A stretch of DNA of 64,000 bases, from positions 1-64,000 of the forward strand of contig JAKUCV010000397.1 in the NCBI GenBank assembly GCA_028386065.3. Direction: 5' to 3'. The position numbers and the translations under genes were made by a program. Positions 34,262-45,060 of the stretch are shown piece by piece (positions within the stretch are counted from its first letter, which is position 1; every line of letters starts with the position of its first letter). The DNA comes from Turnera subulata. Its lineage: Eukaryota; Streptophyta; Magnoliopsida; Malpighiales; Passifloraceae. The notes under the pieces are model-generated. The model did no database searches. It saw only the letters and a program-made list of their open reading frames with translations, and was not told where the DNA came from.

Positions 34262-36334
34262 AGTGTTCTTTGGCACAATCTTTTAAAATCAGGAAAGAAT
34301 CTCTTGAAGGGCCCCTGGGTCAATCAGCTCCAAATTTTGGTGGTCCTACGATGGAAATGATGCTTAATATGAAGTCTCGATCACACTACGGGTCTCCACA
34401 TTACATGGATTGCCTAGAAAAGAAGGGTATAGTATTTGTGCATAAGAAATTTCATGAATGGACCTACTATACCCACAATATTTGAAAATATTTGAGGTAG
34501 GGAAAAGATGGGTTCGAGATTCCATTCTTTCAAGAGTACAATAATGATTCTCATAAAAAAAAATAAAAGAGTACAATAATGGTTCGTGTGTTCCATATGC
34601 CTTTCATTTGAGTGCCATCCAATCACCCATAAACCAATGCCTCCTCCGGTAACCCGAGTGCACGAGAAATACATCTTGGCCTTAAATTTTCGATTTCCTT
34701 AATCGTCATATGAGTATCTATTGTCAATTACAAAAGGTGACAAGCAATACGGGATTGGTTGGAGTGGTAAACGGATTGATGGGATTAGTTCGAATTGTAA
34801 GCGATTTGGATCGGTTTTAATAGGTCTTGAATTTTATAAAAACTTACCACTATGGTCACCCGAGTTAGATCCAAATTAGTTAAGCTAAAGTTTTGGATAC
34901 CAAATGGAGAAAAAATATATGTAGGGTAACAGATAGAAATCATAGTGGAAATCTCAATAAATTAGAAGTTATGGATGACTTAGGTTGATGTATATGAAAC
35001 TGAAAAATGAACATAATATTTCCGGTCAAAATATTGACACGTCAACATTAACGCATCCCAATTCAATGTTGCTAGGCCATTACTTTTCCATCTCTTTAAA
35101 GGGGTATGTTGCCAATGTTTTTCATGATGGGAATTAGCGGATGGGTATCATTTGCAAGAATGGTGGTTTCATTTCACTATATATGAAGGAAATTTGAGGT
35201 TCTTACTTCTTACCCATCCCTATTCCTACACCGCGTGGAATATTGTCCAACTGTATACTAAACAGGTCTTTGGACAGAAAAGAAAAGAGAAAATCATTAG
35301 TGAGTGTACTTCTGCTTTCTAAATTGACAAATGGAAGAAACTGATGAGTTCCATTAGGAATAGTACAACCCACTTTGATTAAGATTTGCCATGAGGATGG
35401 AACATGCCAACATGGGCAAAGACTTTTAAGGAGGCATATATTCACTATGCTACTGATTAAAAACTGATGCCTAGTTGCTTTCACAGTTGGATTTCCTGTG
35501 AGATCAGATGATACGTACTTCATTCAACTCCAAAAGCACTTGTTGGTTGATATGCAGATGACTAGATTAATCTATACATTTGTGATTTGTCAATACCAAC
35601 TCAGAGTTACATAAAGAAAATTAACCCATCTTCTTTATTTTCTTTTATCTCATCTTCTTTATTTTAACAGTCCGTAAAACCGAAATGCAAATGCAATTGG
35701 GTATTGACTTTAGACAATGATGTCGACCACAAGGAATTTATTAATCTTTGGCTCGTTCTTTGGTGAACGTGAAAGTTTAGTCCTAATATTGTTTTAGTAT
35801 TAATCCCACGATATGACTCCAGTACACGAAATTGAATGGACGCCTGGGATAGCATCTTTTTTTCCTCTTTATCTGCTGCACAATTATTGCAACTCGGATC
35901 TAGATTAGTTAGGGTCAAGTTATGGATATCGGATCCAGAATCGAAAAAAATATCCCAATTAATTGTGGAGTTTAATCAACTGGATGGAGCTCTCTTAGCT
36001 TAACCAATACATTTGGAGTTTGAATTTTAGAAATGTAACATGATTAAGAATGTCAATCTTTATGGTTCATATCATGCCTTAATCCGAATTCCTATCATGC
36101 TTCAATTCAGATTAGTCACGACTGCTTGGCCAATGATACCTGTGCTTTAAGAAAGAAAAATATTACCTTTGAGACCTCCATATAGCTAGTTACAGTCTTC
36201 TTTTTTTTTTACATAAAGCTAGTTACAGTTACACCACCACAAGTTTTGATCCAAGAGAATTTCTCTACGAATAATCACATTGATTAAGCCCCTAAACATT
36301 TCAACTCAAATACGAAACAAACAAGCTGGCTGGA
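34262..36334. other. Intergenic, no supported gene
   Basis: AT-rich DNA. A roughly 60-bp motif (GGATCTAGATTAGTTAGGGT and relatives) appears in two diverged copies, near 34860 and near 35893. It looks like an interspersed repeat fragment. The right end would hold the 3' UTR of the minus-strand ATL gene. Confidence 0.4.
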
Positions 36335-36934
36335 TCAGCCAACCTCATCTGCCGACACAGGTGCTTCTTGGCTTTGTGTTCCTGCAGGTACATTTATATG
36401 ATGCCTAAACCCAGCCGGTACAGCCTCTCCAGCGTCAGAACTTGCCGGCGGTTGCTCTAGCAACGACCCCCGGCAAGTTGGACAGGAGGAGTGTGACACC
36501 AACCATGTGTCTATGCACCTTACATGGAACCCATGGTTACATTTTGGCAAAACCCGGACTTTCTCTCCATCTGCAAACTCCCCAAGGCAAATAGCACAAT
36601 CCGTGGCAATGACACGAATCCCCGCCGCCCCGTATATGATCACCGGAATCTGGCGCAATGCGCTCTTCTTAAGCCCTGTCACGGCTAGCCTGGCTGCAGT
36701 CTCGTCAGGAGTTTCAAAGGAAAATCTTCTGCTACAGCGAAGGGCACAGCGTACTATTGAGTTCAGCCCGAGTGCACATATTAATGCACAGAGAAGAGCT
36801 GCGAGGATGATGACCATGTTGGTGTCGAAATTGGCCTCATTGTTGAACCCACGGCCCCTGCTTCCATTTGATGGTTGTGAACTTGATTCCGGGTCGAGTA
36901 GTAACCGGTGTGGACGTTGATAGTGAGCTACCAT
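36335..36934 (-). CDS. ATL-family RING-H2 E3 ubiquitin ligase
   Basis: Complete intronless gene of about 199 residues, typical of ATLs. It would transfer ubiquitin from an E2 to substrates at a membrane. A hydrophobic anchor lies near the N-terminus ([18 protein letters not shown]). A GLD-like conserved basic stretch ([14 protein letters not shown]) follows. The RING-H2 has CAICLGEF, the WL after the ligand helix, and the ligand order C-x2-C-x14-C-x-H-x2-H-x2-C-x10-C-x2-C, with the Pro-Thr-Cys end (CPTC). All eight zinc ligands and the ATL-specific Pro context are present. I chose the ATG at 36934 ([14 protein letters not shown]) because relatives start shortly before PHRLLLD; an upstream in-frame ATG at 36955 adds seven residues. 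It is closest to the ATL72-80 group by recollection. Copia elements flank it at 2 kb and 1.2 kb. Confidence 0.93.
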   Translation of the reverse strand: MVAHYQRPHRLLLDPESSSQPSNGSRGRGFNNEANFDTNMVIILAALLCALICALGLNSIVRCALRCSRRFSFETPDETAARLAVTGLKKSALRQIPVIIYGAAGIRVIATDCAICLGEFADGEKVRVLPKCNHGFHVRCIDTWLVSHSSCPTCRGSLLEQPPASSDAGEAVPAGFRHHINVPAGTQSQEAPVSADEVG

Positions 36935-38160
36935 TGCTATAACAAAGTTGATCAATACCTCAGAGGAACCAAAATACTCTGCGACTTATTACAGGCTCTT
37001 TTCTTGTTACACCTTCTTTGGCTAATGCTTTATGAAAATGGGATGGAGATTTCGTGGCTCCACTGCTTCTCCGAATCGAATCGGACCACGAAGGAAACTG
37101 AAAGTAAGGAGTTCATTTCCCCTGGGCACAGAGTGCCCTGGCTTCTTGTCTCCTTCAGCTTCTTCAGTTGTGTTTCTGTGACTGGTTAGTTAAGGACTCT
37201 GAGAGGCAATTTTACTTTATGTGGCTTTTGATGCTTCAGGCAATCAATATGAAAGAGAAATAGTAAGGAGGAAATTGTGTTTTCTTGCTTATATTGGCTA
37301 TGAGGATACCACCTACCATATTGAAGACATAAGAAAAGGCTTATATTTAGTAACTGGGGCAATGAAAGGGAAGCTGAATGGTTTCTGGGACCAATTATTT
37401 CAACAAAATCAATGCAAACTTTTGGCCTCAGTATGAAAAAATGGATATCAAGAAAGACTATTATTTGGTCATACCTTGTTAAATTGTTGTTAACATTCAG
37501 CTGCAGGAAATGCTTGTAATTCACTAGGAGAGGATTGGTTCGCTTTGGGAGAAATAGAGAGAGATATTGGATGGCCTAGCTACTATATTTTGAAGACAAG
37601 TGCTTTCAGATTCACTCTTTAAGGTGTAGCAAAAGAAACAAGGGTGGAGATGGAGGAGAAGATAAAGAAGATGGTGTGTTTTTTAGTGTCTTTTCAGTTT
37701 CATTATTATTCGAGGGAAACGGCATATTGTAAAAGTTAAAAACATTTTAGAATCATGAAAAAATAAAGTGGCCTGGAATTTTTTATTCTTTTCTTAATGT
37801 GGCACCTGATCCCACATAAGCACTATATTAGTTGTTTAACATTATGCTTATTCCTGAGCACCAAATCCTTCTCCCACTCTAGTCTTTCATTTTCCAAGCA
37901 CAGAAGGATAAGCTTAGTAAGAAGAGTTAAGAAAGTTTGATTCTAACACGATTTCCATAATCCAAGCTATGGCCAAAGTTACTATGCCATGTGTACTTGA
38001 CATTGAATATAATGCCATACAAGTCCCTCGGTCTCTCTCCCTGTTTTTCTTTACCTGAAAACAGGAGAATATTTTGTCATAGAGGTAAATATGGGTTTTC
38101 CTTTTTACTTTCAACTCAGTCAGTGAATATAATTATTACATATAATATAAGTATCATATT
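36935..38160. other. ATL 5' flank and intergenic DNA
   Basis: This contains the presumed promoter and leader of the minus-strand ATL gene. No second gene is supported; open frames (for example 37221-37436) have no recognisable features. The right end is the Copia-2 target site ATATT (38156-38160). Confidence 0.4.
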
Positions 38161-38350
38161 TGTTATAAAAGAATGAATCTCATGTGCTCCACGCGTACAC
38201 CTACCTACCAGCACCTCCTCCCTCTTCTCTTCTCTATGTAATGATGTATATGATGGAAGGAAAGGAGATGAATAAAAATCTGCTTTCTTCCTCACCTTCT
38301 CCTTCTTCTTCATTTGCATTTTTATTGCATTAGTCACTAAATTTATAACA
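38161..38350 (+). repeat. Copia-2 5' LTR
   Basis: 190-bp LTR. The junction ATAACA|CGTTAT forms an ATAAC..GTTAT inverted repeat across the LTR end and candidate primer site. Confidence 0.92.
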
Positions 38351-38364
38351 CGTTATCAGCACGA
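38351..38364 (+). promoter_or_regulatory. Candidate primer binding site of Copia-2
   Basis: CGTTATCAGCACGA lies directly after the LTR. It is conserved in Copia-1 (minus strand, 34033-34046) and Copia-3 (57279-57292, one change). It does not begin with TGG, so priming by an internal tRNA segment rather than the tRNA 3' end is likely. I cannot name the tRNA. Confidence 0.5.
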
Positions 38365-38429
38365 TGAGCCTCTACCGGAGCAAGAAGAAAATCGGCAAAG
38401 AAGAGGAAAAAAAAAAACCAGAGAAACCA

Positions 38430-38975
38430 TGAACAGTGCGTCACCCTCCACGGTTACTGTTCACGAGTAAGTGTTCCGGGCTGCTTCTCGCGTCACCGCC
38501 ACCACCAGCTTCTTTGTCGTGCCGTCGCCGACCTGACGCCGCCTTCCCCGTCCTCTTCCGCTGCTGGACGCGCCTCCAGCAGACGACAACCCGACAAGAA
38601 CCGTCGGATCCGCCTCCTTCCTTCTACTCGCATCGACCACCGCAGCTGCACCTGACGCCTCGCCCTCCTTCCGCCGAGCCGCCGCACTCGCCATCCCTGC
38701 GTCACCTCTCGTCCGTCGCTGCAGCCCCGTTCGCGCCGCCATCATACCCGAAAGATGAGCACGACCCGGATGGGTCACATCTGGGTCGGTCTGACCCGAC
38801 AGCCAGTGAGCTGTGGTTGAAGACAACCCATTTTTCTGGTAGGTCGACCCAGGTGCCTAAACGGGTCTGTTGTCTGGGTCGGGTTGAGCCGCGTGGGCTT
38901 AGACTTGGGCTTGAGGTAATTAGGCTTGGGCTGTGGAGCTGGACTTGTCACTTTGGTCTGGGCCCTTGTTTTGTG
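38430..38975 (+). other. GC-rich leader module, homologous to the Gypsy-type LTR module
   Basis: Starts with GTTACTGTTCACG and contains a CGCCGACCTGACGCCGCCTT block, very similar to the block near 44830 in the solo Gypsy-type LTR. Further on, ACGACCCGGATGGGTCA matches the LTR start near 63523. The open frame across it (181 codons) has no domain. It lies between the primer site and gag. Confidence 0.65.
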
Positions 38976-39035
38976 GGCTAGAACCTGGGCTGCGTAGTTC
39001 GGCCCAGTCCAGTATTAATATATTAAAAAGAAGGA

Positions 39036-39052
39036 GGGGGGGGGGGGGGGGG
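39036..39052. repeat. Poly-G run (17)
   Basis: 17 consecutive G. Together with 26967-26987 it is an unusual homopolymer in AT-rich plant DNA; its length may be unreliable. Confidence 0.9.
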
Positions 39053-39313
39053 TAAATAATAATCGTGAAAATAAAATCTGGAAATATATGGGTATAATTA
39101 CGGTATTTATTTTTGACACGTAAAATATATGGTGAATGATGATGATAATGGTAAATTAACCCGAGACATAACCGAGCCGGATTAGTATTTTAATTTACGG
39201 TTCTGCATATCATTTGCATATTAATTGTGATCATGTTATATTATTTTCATGAAACCAAGGTAATCATTTCTAAATTTTTCAATCCGCATTTGTTTATTTG
39301 CTTAGTATTCAAT

Positions 39314-39430
39314 ATTGGCTGGCTAAGCCACCTTATCTCTTTATTGGCTGACAAAGCCGTCTTATTTCATTTGTTGGCCGGCAAAGCCGCCTTGTTTCTT
39401 TTGTTGGCCGGATAAGCAGCCTTTATCGAG
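39314..39430 (+). repeat. Minisatellite, about 32-bp unit, four copies
   Basis: Units of the form TTGGCCGGCAAAGCCGCCTT(A/G)TTTC... occur four times (TTGGCTGGCTAAGCC, TTGGCTGACAAAGCC, TTGGCCGGCAAAGCC, TTGGCCGGATAAGCA). They lie in the Copia-2 leader, just before the TGGGC hairpin array. Copia-1 has counterparts near 32565 and 32700 on the other strand. Confidence 0.75.
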
Positions 39431-39475
39431 TAAGCATATTTTATGTTTTTATTTAAATTACTAAGTGGGCTATTA

Positions 39476-39686
39476 AAAGGCCCATCATATTTAGGAATTA
39501 ATATTGTCGAAAGATTTATCAAGTAGGCGCATATTATATTTATTATTATGTTTTTAAGTGGGCTATTAAAACGCTCATTGTATTTAATTTCTCGCTTTAA
39601 TTTACGTTTTAATTGGGCTCGTACAAGGCCCATTGAATTTAATTTTCTCTCAATTATTTTAATTGGGCTGATTAATAAAAGGCCCA
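39476..39686. repeat. Array of four TGGGC...GCCCA inverted repeats (Copia-2 leader)
   Basis: Units at 39476-39484 onward, 39559-39577 (right arm degenerate, GCTCA), 39614-39632 and 39664-39686. They correspond in position and form to the five-unit array of Copia-1. Confidence 0.8.
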
Positions 39687-40530
39687 TATTTATTTATTTT
39701 ATTTAAGTCTTTTATTTATTTAATTTTTGCAATTATGTGGATCATGTTACAAATATTGGAGGCCCTTCAAATTTTCGGAAGAAATTTGTTATGGGTATTG
39801 AATGCATTTAAATGCATATCGTCTGGAAGACGAAATAAAAGCGAATGTAAAGCAGAGACTGGAAGTTTTACTACTAAAAAGATCCCGCAGATCTTTGAGA
39901 AAAATTAAAAAAAGATATAACTACTAGAAGGTGGATATTGTATGACCATCCGAAGATAGATACTGTTATTATCTTGCTTACTCTGAAGGTGCAAGCCAAT
40001 ATATATTAAATAATTTTATTTTATATTTCAGTTTTTTTATTATGTGCTATTTTATTTTATTTTATTTACTTTACAGCATTTTATCATCGTTTCTAGAATA
40101 ATGGCTCAGGCATTTGTCCTGAAAACAATGCAAGTTGACATCCAAGGTGGAGAATTATATGTGTGGATGCCAACTATTTCACATAACATGTGATAGTACA
40201 ATCTCAAAATAAGAAAAAGATTAACACGCTCCAGAAGAGCATAAGTTTGAATATGTTCCTGAAGAACGCATGCCTTAATCTGATCTAAAAGATCATATAT
40301 TTATGCTCTGGAAGAGCTAATACTCTTGAAGAGTACAAAAACCCCCATTTAAAGTAATAAAAGAGATTATTATGGATCCCGTTGAATTGACTCTGCTCTA
40401 TTCCCTGAAGCGAATAAGACAATATAATTAATTGTGCTTATTGCCCTGGATGAGGTTACAATGGCAAAGGAAAAATATGCATATTATTATTGCATAATGG
40501 ATCCATAACTGGAGAACAATCAAAGAGGAA

Positions 40531-41250
40531 TTGTCCTCATACATAAGTTTAAATAAATATTTATCTGTTGGGTGCAACAATAACCCTGAAACTTTGAGCC
40601 TTACTGTTAATGTTGACCATAATGCTGTCGTTCCAGGAGAACCACATACCACCCATGTTGTTTTCTCCAGGTATCTCAAACCGATTCGTTGCAGGAAAAC
40701 GGAGTGGGATTACACCATGATTTTCTCATGCTTGCCACAAAGTCTTAGTAATCAGTACCATGTTGGGCTTGTACTGATTCTTCTGATCCCTTAAGGTACG
40801 CACAAAGTCTTGAGACCTTCTTGCTACACCCCTGTAATTCCACAGTAACAGTCGTACCTTAGGCCATGTAGGCGGTAACCCAGACACCCTCGGGACACTC
40901 CGAGCCATCATAGAAACCTGATAATAGCTGGTTTGTTTTAAAATTTGATATTAAGGCTCTAGCTGAAATTCCTGCAGTGTATCAGATATGAAAAACATAA
41001 TAGAATTAGCTGAGCCATAAAAACTAGCCCTAAGGTTGCCTTGGTCCTCCAAGAAGATAGTTTCTTCTATAGGAGTCACAAAGAACCTAGACGAGTAAAG
41101 CTCATCAACAAACACTAAACGAGGGATTATTGCGAGTTCACTCGGTAATTCCTCCTGCTGTTCATTTACCATACTATATACTAGTCTGTTCCTCCTATCT
41201 AGTGAGGCCCCCTCAACAAAGAAGACAGTAGTCGGGGAAGGCATGTTTTA
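40531..41250 (-). pseudogene. Captured LINE ORF2 5' segment with endonuclease start, antisense in Copia-2
   Basis: On the minus strand this opens with MPSPTTVFFVEGASLDRRN, continues with VNEQQEELPSELAIIPR, and reaches KVRLLLWNYRGVARRSQDF and PNMVLIT. Stops occur near 40950 and 40726. It is homologous to 30851-31470 in Copia-1 and includes the upstream part that is lost in the Copia-1 gap. It sits between the gag and integrase remnants. No poly-A tail marks it as a simple LINE insertion. Confidence 0.75.
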
Positions 41251-41739
41251 TCTTGTTGAGTTTTTCTGCATCTACACATATCTCTACTCTCTCTTTATAG
41301 TATGAGCCTTCTGTCTCCGAAAAGATCCAGAAGATTTTTCGGTGATTAGAGATGTGTATTATTTTTCACAAAACTCCAAAAGTTTTCAATATTCGAGGAT
41401 TAGTTTTGGAAAAGTTTGCCGTCACGTTTAATTATTGCTCAATAATTCTGATCTTTTCCGACATGAGTGGCAGAAATAAGCCTATTATTGACACATGTAT
41501 TGCAGCCTGAAGCTAGCAATTGAGTAATTGAAACTTACCATATCCAGCAAGAAGCTGGAATGCACTAGCCTGAAGCTAGCAATTTTTAAGTGTTTAAATG
41601 CATAGTTTGCACAGCCCGAAGCTGAGACCAACTAGAAGTTGGTAGATAGATATGTGATTTATAGCTTCTATGCACCAGCTAGAAATTGGAAAATAATTTT
41701 CCTAAGTTATTATTTCCAGCCTGAAGCTGGCACATAAAT

Positions 41740-44100
41740 AGCAGCCTGAAACTGGCACCAACTTGAAGTTGGTACATGGACTTATTATTTGGCATGACCG
41801 ATTGGGCCATCCTAGGTCAATAATGATGCACGAAATTTATTTGGTCATTCATTAAAAAACCAGAAGTTTTACAATCAATGAATTTTCACGTGTTTGTTTG
41901 CTGCAAAATTAATTATACGGCCTTCCTAAGATAAGATTGGCCTAGAATCACCAGCAAGTTTGGGAATAATTCAGGGACATATACGCGGACTAATAAATCC
42001 GCCATGTTAACCATCTAGGTAATTTTATTGTTTTAAATCGATGCATCGACAAGATGGTATATTGTGTACTTATTAGACGCAAGCTGGCATGTTGCGCGCT
42101 TATTATGATTAAGCCAATTGCGGGTACACATCCCTAATTATCTTGTAAGACTATATGTCTTGATAATGCTGGTATATCTCTTCAATGGATAATGTATATT
42201 GTTGGAAATAAACCCAAACCGATCTGGGCGAACATTTCCAATTGATTGCAGGACCATTGCTAAAGAGATATTACTGTTTGAGAACATGGTATTTTACACG
42301 CAGCAAATGTGCATCAAGCCAATAAGATATCATAAGATCATAAGATATCATAAGATTCTTCCACCTTTGGACCATTGGTTGTACAATATTTAATGCTCCA
42401 CCACAGTATAGTAAAATCGGTCCTTTAAAGAAGGCAGGGAATAGATGTTGGGTATAAAAATCTCCATCAGTTACAAAGTAGTTGAAACCATTAATTTGAG
42501 ATTGGAGACATATTTGCTTAAAGTGTTTACCCAAACATCAGGGGGAGGAAATAAGCAGCTGGATCAAGATATAATTAAAATGTTATTCAATATCTATTTT
42601 TGATCCACAAACGAATTAGTGTGAACCTGAAGTTCAAAAGATGATTCATTAGCAAAATTTGATAAGTCAAATGCGAGACATATTTATTTGAAAAGTGTGA
42701 CCATACCAGCTGCGAATGCTCCTGCTCGAAATAATGTTCCTGGAGAACAATTTAAATATGCAAATGAATCCAAAGTACGCCAGAAGCGTAGAATATGCTC
42801 GGTTCCAAAGAAAAATTCTCGATAAAGAAAAAGGAGCAAAGAGATAAAGATGGCCCTGGTGAGAAAATAAGACCTCCAGTAGAGGTTCAAATTAAAAGTC
42901 CTCAAGAAGAGGAAAATCCTCAAGAAGAGGTTTTCTAACATAATTGATAAAGTTCCAGAAGTAACTCAGGTACCTGAAATAAATATGATGAGATCTCAAT
43001 TATAGTGTCAGGAATAAGAGGGAACCGATGTGAAATAACCGTCGACGGAATACATGTTTTATTTATAATATAGCGCTAAATAAAATGAGGATCATGAACC
43101 TACATTGGTGAATGTAGGCACAGTATGATTGGCCAAAATAGAGAAGACATAAGGCTGTGTTAGACACGCTTGTGAAGCGAGTAATTTTCCGGACATGTAG
43201 TCCGTACTCCAGATGGTGTAGAACCAGTCGATTGAAAATGGGTATTTGTGTGAAAAGGATATTATAATAGAGAAATACAAAGCGAGACTTATCGCACAAG
43301 GTTTACCCAAACGACTTGGTATTAATTATGAGGAGATATACTTCCCTGTGGTGGATGCAATTATTTTTTATAAGTCTGGCATAATATGAAAAGAATTAGA
43401 AATGCATCAAATGGATGCTAGAACAGCCAATTTTTATGGATCCATAAGTCATGACATATACATGTTTCTGAAGGATTCAAGTTGCTTGAAGCAACGAATT
43501 TCTGGAATATATTTAATTAAATTGATTTTTATATAGTTTGAACCATTTTTTAGTATCTATATTATAATGACTCATGCATATATGCTCTATGTGTTTTATT
43601 TAATTAGTTCATATGTGAATTAACTATTATCCTTATTGATGATTAATGATTTAGATACTATTATTGTGGCCTAAATATTATTGGAACTCCTGAAGAAGAT
43701 TCCAAATGCCGTGCTATATTTTCAAGAAAAAGTCTGAGATGGAAAAATCTCATAAAAGAATTAGACTGGTCCTGAAGTACCATATGGTCCCGAAGTACCA
43801 TATCAAAGTGCAATTTATCTTGCTAGTAACATGACGCCTGAAGCATTGCCATAAACTTGTTAGCAAAATTTCATTTTGATCTAAATTTTCATAAAGCATG
43901 AAGCTCTCCACTATCCTGGGGTATCATAGACATGTAAATATTTTAACCTTGTGAGTCAAATGAGAATATAGTTTATTTTGCAGATACAGGTCATATATTT
44001 GATCTACATAAAGTGCAAAGCAGATACCTGAAGTATCATGGCAAGCACAAAACGCTACCAATAATGCAGAAGTTGTTGTTATACACGAAGCTAGTCGACT
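41740..44100 (+). pseudogene. Copia-2 pol remnant
   Basis: Shattered pol. A GAG-pre-integrase piece lies near 41790-41830 (GGCATGACCGATTGGGCCAT, the DRLGHP region). Integrase follows near 42110-42180. RT lies near 43270-43360 (frame reading KARLIAQGL, then [17 protein letters not shown]). RNase H and adjacent sequences lie near 43920-44100. Small deletions and stops break every piece; nothing can be translated over more than about 90 codons. Confidence 0.7.
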
Positions 44101-44445
44101 GTGCTTGTAACAGTCCGGGTAAAATTTTTGATTTTTACCGGGACTGTAAAAGTCTTTTTATCGTGATTTACTGTTGAATTAATCTTGGGTAATTAATTCA
44201 AGGTAAATCAGGCGTCGTTTTTTGAAACCGAGAGTTTTCCCGCGTTCGTGATTTTCCCGTGGATTTTTCGGGCCTAAGTTGGTATTTTTCGGGTCCCGAA
44301 ATTTTCGGAAAAAATCACACTGGAAAATAACTAAGGAGGTATCAGTTATTTTCTGGTCCGGACTGGACTCGCTTAATAATGCAGACAAGCTGCATTATTA
44401 AGGATTCACAAGTGTAACAGTAAAATCACCGTTTATAAAAGGAAA

Positions 44446-44728
44446 CCAGAAGAAGGAAGGAGGAGAGGAGGAAGAGAAAAGAAAAAAAAGAGAGAGAAAA
44501 AAAGAAAAGAAAAGAGAGGGAAAAAAAAAGAAAAGAAAAAAGAAAAAAAAGAAAAAAAAAACAGAAAAAAATATATATAGAAAAAGAAAAACAGAGGGAG
44601 TGGAAAAAAAAAGAAAGAAAAAAAAAGAAAAGAAATTCGGAAAAAAAGGAAAAAAAGAAGGAAAAAAAGAAGAAAATAGGGAAAAAGAAGAAAAGAAGAA
44701 AATGAAAAAAAAAAAAAGAAAACCCAGA
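44446..44728 (+). repeat. Polypurine tract, about 280 bp
   Basis: Almost pure A/G over about 280 bases, with only isolated pyrimidines (a short TATATATA near 44571 and ATTC near 44634). It lies in the solo LTR before the GC-rich module. Such tracts can form triplex DNA; they also mimic the CT-rich leaders of plant genes when read on the other strand. Confidence 0.85.
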
Positions 44729-44732
44729 GGAG

Positions 44733-45060
44733 TTACTGTTCATCGTCACCCCTCTCGGTTACTATACACGGGGAGGAGTTCTGCGCCGCTACACGTCTCA
44801 CCGACGCCACCAGCAGGACGCCCACACCGTCACCGACCTGTCGCCGCCTTCCCCGTCGCTTTCCACCGCCTGACGTGCCGCCGAGAGCCGTTGACCCGGC
44901 GGAGAACCCACGGATCCACCTCCCTCGCGCCTCCCGCCTTCTGCCGTCGCCGCCGCGCCTTTCCTCCTGCCGTTCCATCGTCGCCGCCTCTTGCCGCGCC
45001 TCGTGACCCCATCCTCGCGCTACGTCGGGCCGCCGCCGCCGTTCTTAAGGTGAGGATCCG
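44733..45060 (+). other. GC-rich module of the Gypsy-type LTR
   Basis: Begins GTTACTGTTCATCG and contains CCGACCTGTCGCCGCCTTCC. It is similar to the Copia-2 leader (38430-38970) and the LTR at 63121-63560. Open frames on both strands lack domains. Confidence 0.6.

Noticed and set aside
34860..35950. Paired 60-bp motif as ends of a transposon
   Set aside because: The two copies are direct and diverged, and no target duplication or terminal inverted repeat was found.
38436..38981. 181-codon frame in the Copia-2 leader as a gene
   Set aside because: It is in a GC-rich block shared with LTRs and open on both strands; no domain is visible.
44426..44749. Phe/Ser-rich minus-strand frame as a membrane protein
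   Set aside because: It is the translation of the polypurine tract, not a protein.
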